Of a stretch of 40,831 nt of DNA, positions 40,607 through 40,831 are shown one piece after another. Position numbers and translations under genes: made by a program. The notes beneath the pieces are model-generated. The model searched no databases. It saw only the letters and a list, made by a program, of their open reading frames with translations, and had not been told where the DNA came from. This stretch comes from Fulvivirga sp. (GTDB lineage: Bacteria > Bacteroidota > Bacteroidia > Cytophagales > Cyclobacteriaceae), in contig JANQLQ010000222.1 in assembly GCA_028280565.1 (NCBI GenBank), positions 1 through 40,831 on the forward strand, in the 5' to 3' direction. Numbering within the stretch: the first letter of the stretch is position 1; every line of letters starts with the position of its first letter.

Positions 40607-40831
40607 GTCATTCCTTACTTTCTACCCTCGTCATTCCTGCCGGCCTTGCAGGGAGAGCGATGCGGGAGAGCAGGAATCTGCTGTGTCGTAGAACGTGAAC
40701 GTTCTCTTAGCGAATGCACTGGGTTTTCGTTCCACGACTTCGTAGATTCCTTGTCACGCGCATTCCAGCACCAAGCCCGCAAGGAATGACGGTATGAAAG
40801 GGAATGACGAGGGTAGAAAGTAAGGAATGAC
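40607..40831. repeat. palindromic element with 31-bp perfect arms
   Basis: Bases 40607-40637 (starting GTCATTCCTTACTTTC) are the exact reverse complement of 40801-40831, the last base of the window. The interior is an imperfect palindrome with GTCATTCCTGC and GCAAGGAATGAC inner arms. This is the shape of a MITE or intergenic palindrome, of the 'gtcattcctgc' type common in Bacteroidota. No transposase gene. The arms may extend beyond the window. Confidence 0.8.

Larger units (their letters stand above)
39815..40831. other. gene-free region of repeats at the window end
   Basis: It contains repeat copy 3 (40066-40366), a TGCC heptad array (40374-40439) and a palindromic element (40607-40831). 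The stretches 39850-40065 and 40440-40606 show nothing recognisable. Short frames here are repeat-derived. Confidence 0.6.

Overview
The window is a chromosomal piece of a Bacteroidota genome, most likely from the Cytophagales or a neighbouring order. This is inferred from a PorE-like type IX secretion (T9SS) protein with TPR, PD40 and OmpA parts, several promoters of the Bacteroidota form TAnnTTTG, starts with almost no Shine-Dalgarno sequence, long sensor kinases with Y_Y_Y or 7TMR-DISM input domains, and the Bacteroidota-type AIR synthase. No plasmid, phage, transposase, tRNA, rRNA or CRISPR was seen.

Layout. 1-726 has no gene but holds hairpins. 727-4724 (minus) is an envelope-sensing operon: OmpR-type regulator, HAMP kinase, BIG2/BIG2/DM13 lipoprotein, outer-membrane barrel. 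It diverges from a small conserved gene at 4922, followed by the PorE-like gene (5472-7496). 7497-9182 is a repeat-rich island around a small XRE regulator with four 21-bp-phased repeats upstream. 9211-12759 is a purM, M1 peptidase, thiol peroxidase operon. 13120-15636 (minus) is an M14 peptidase. 15840-17894 holds patatin, methyltransferase and RDD genes. 18516-21987 (minus) is a three-gene redox-signalling unit: cNMP-domain kinase, response regulator fused to a thioredoxin-reductase-like flavoprotein without its CxxC, and a UBP zinc finger. DoxX and a thioredoxin-fold protein follow.

The most intriguing locus is 23756-24530. An untabulated 45-residue peptide gene with a short leader-like half and a Cys/Gly-rich C-terminal half is followed by a strong hairpin and then a DUF1399/GRDP-like gene. 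A large Reg_prop/Y_Y_Y kinase comes next. This has the architecture of a ribosomally made peptide (RiPP or signal peptide) cassette, but no known modifying enzyme family was recognised with certainty.

The rest: msrA, a 7TMR-DISM/PAS kinase overlapping pfkA, a saccharopine-dehydrogenase-like gene, a tight five-gene minus-strand operon (small membrane protein, DUF4174, SMUG2-like uracil-DNA glycosylase, thioesterase, membrane-anchored protein), a secreted two-repeat protein, a 71-aa membrane protein, a TMEM175-type channel and an ABC exporter. The intergenic DNA carries three copies of a ~300-bp dispersed repeat, each followed by a 7-bp-periodic TGCC array, plus several palindromic elements. 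One of these has 31-bp perfect arms and ends exactly at the last base, so the sequence probably stops at a repeat-caused assembly break.
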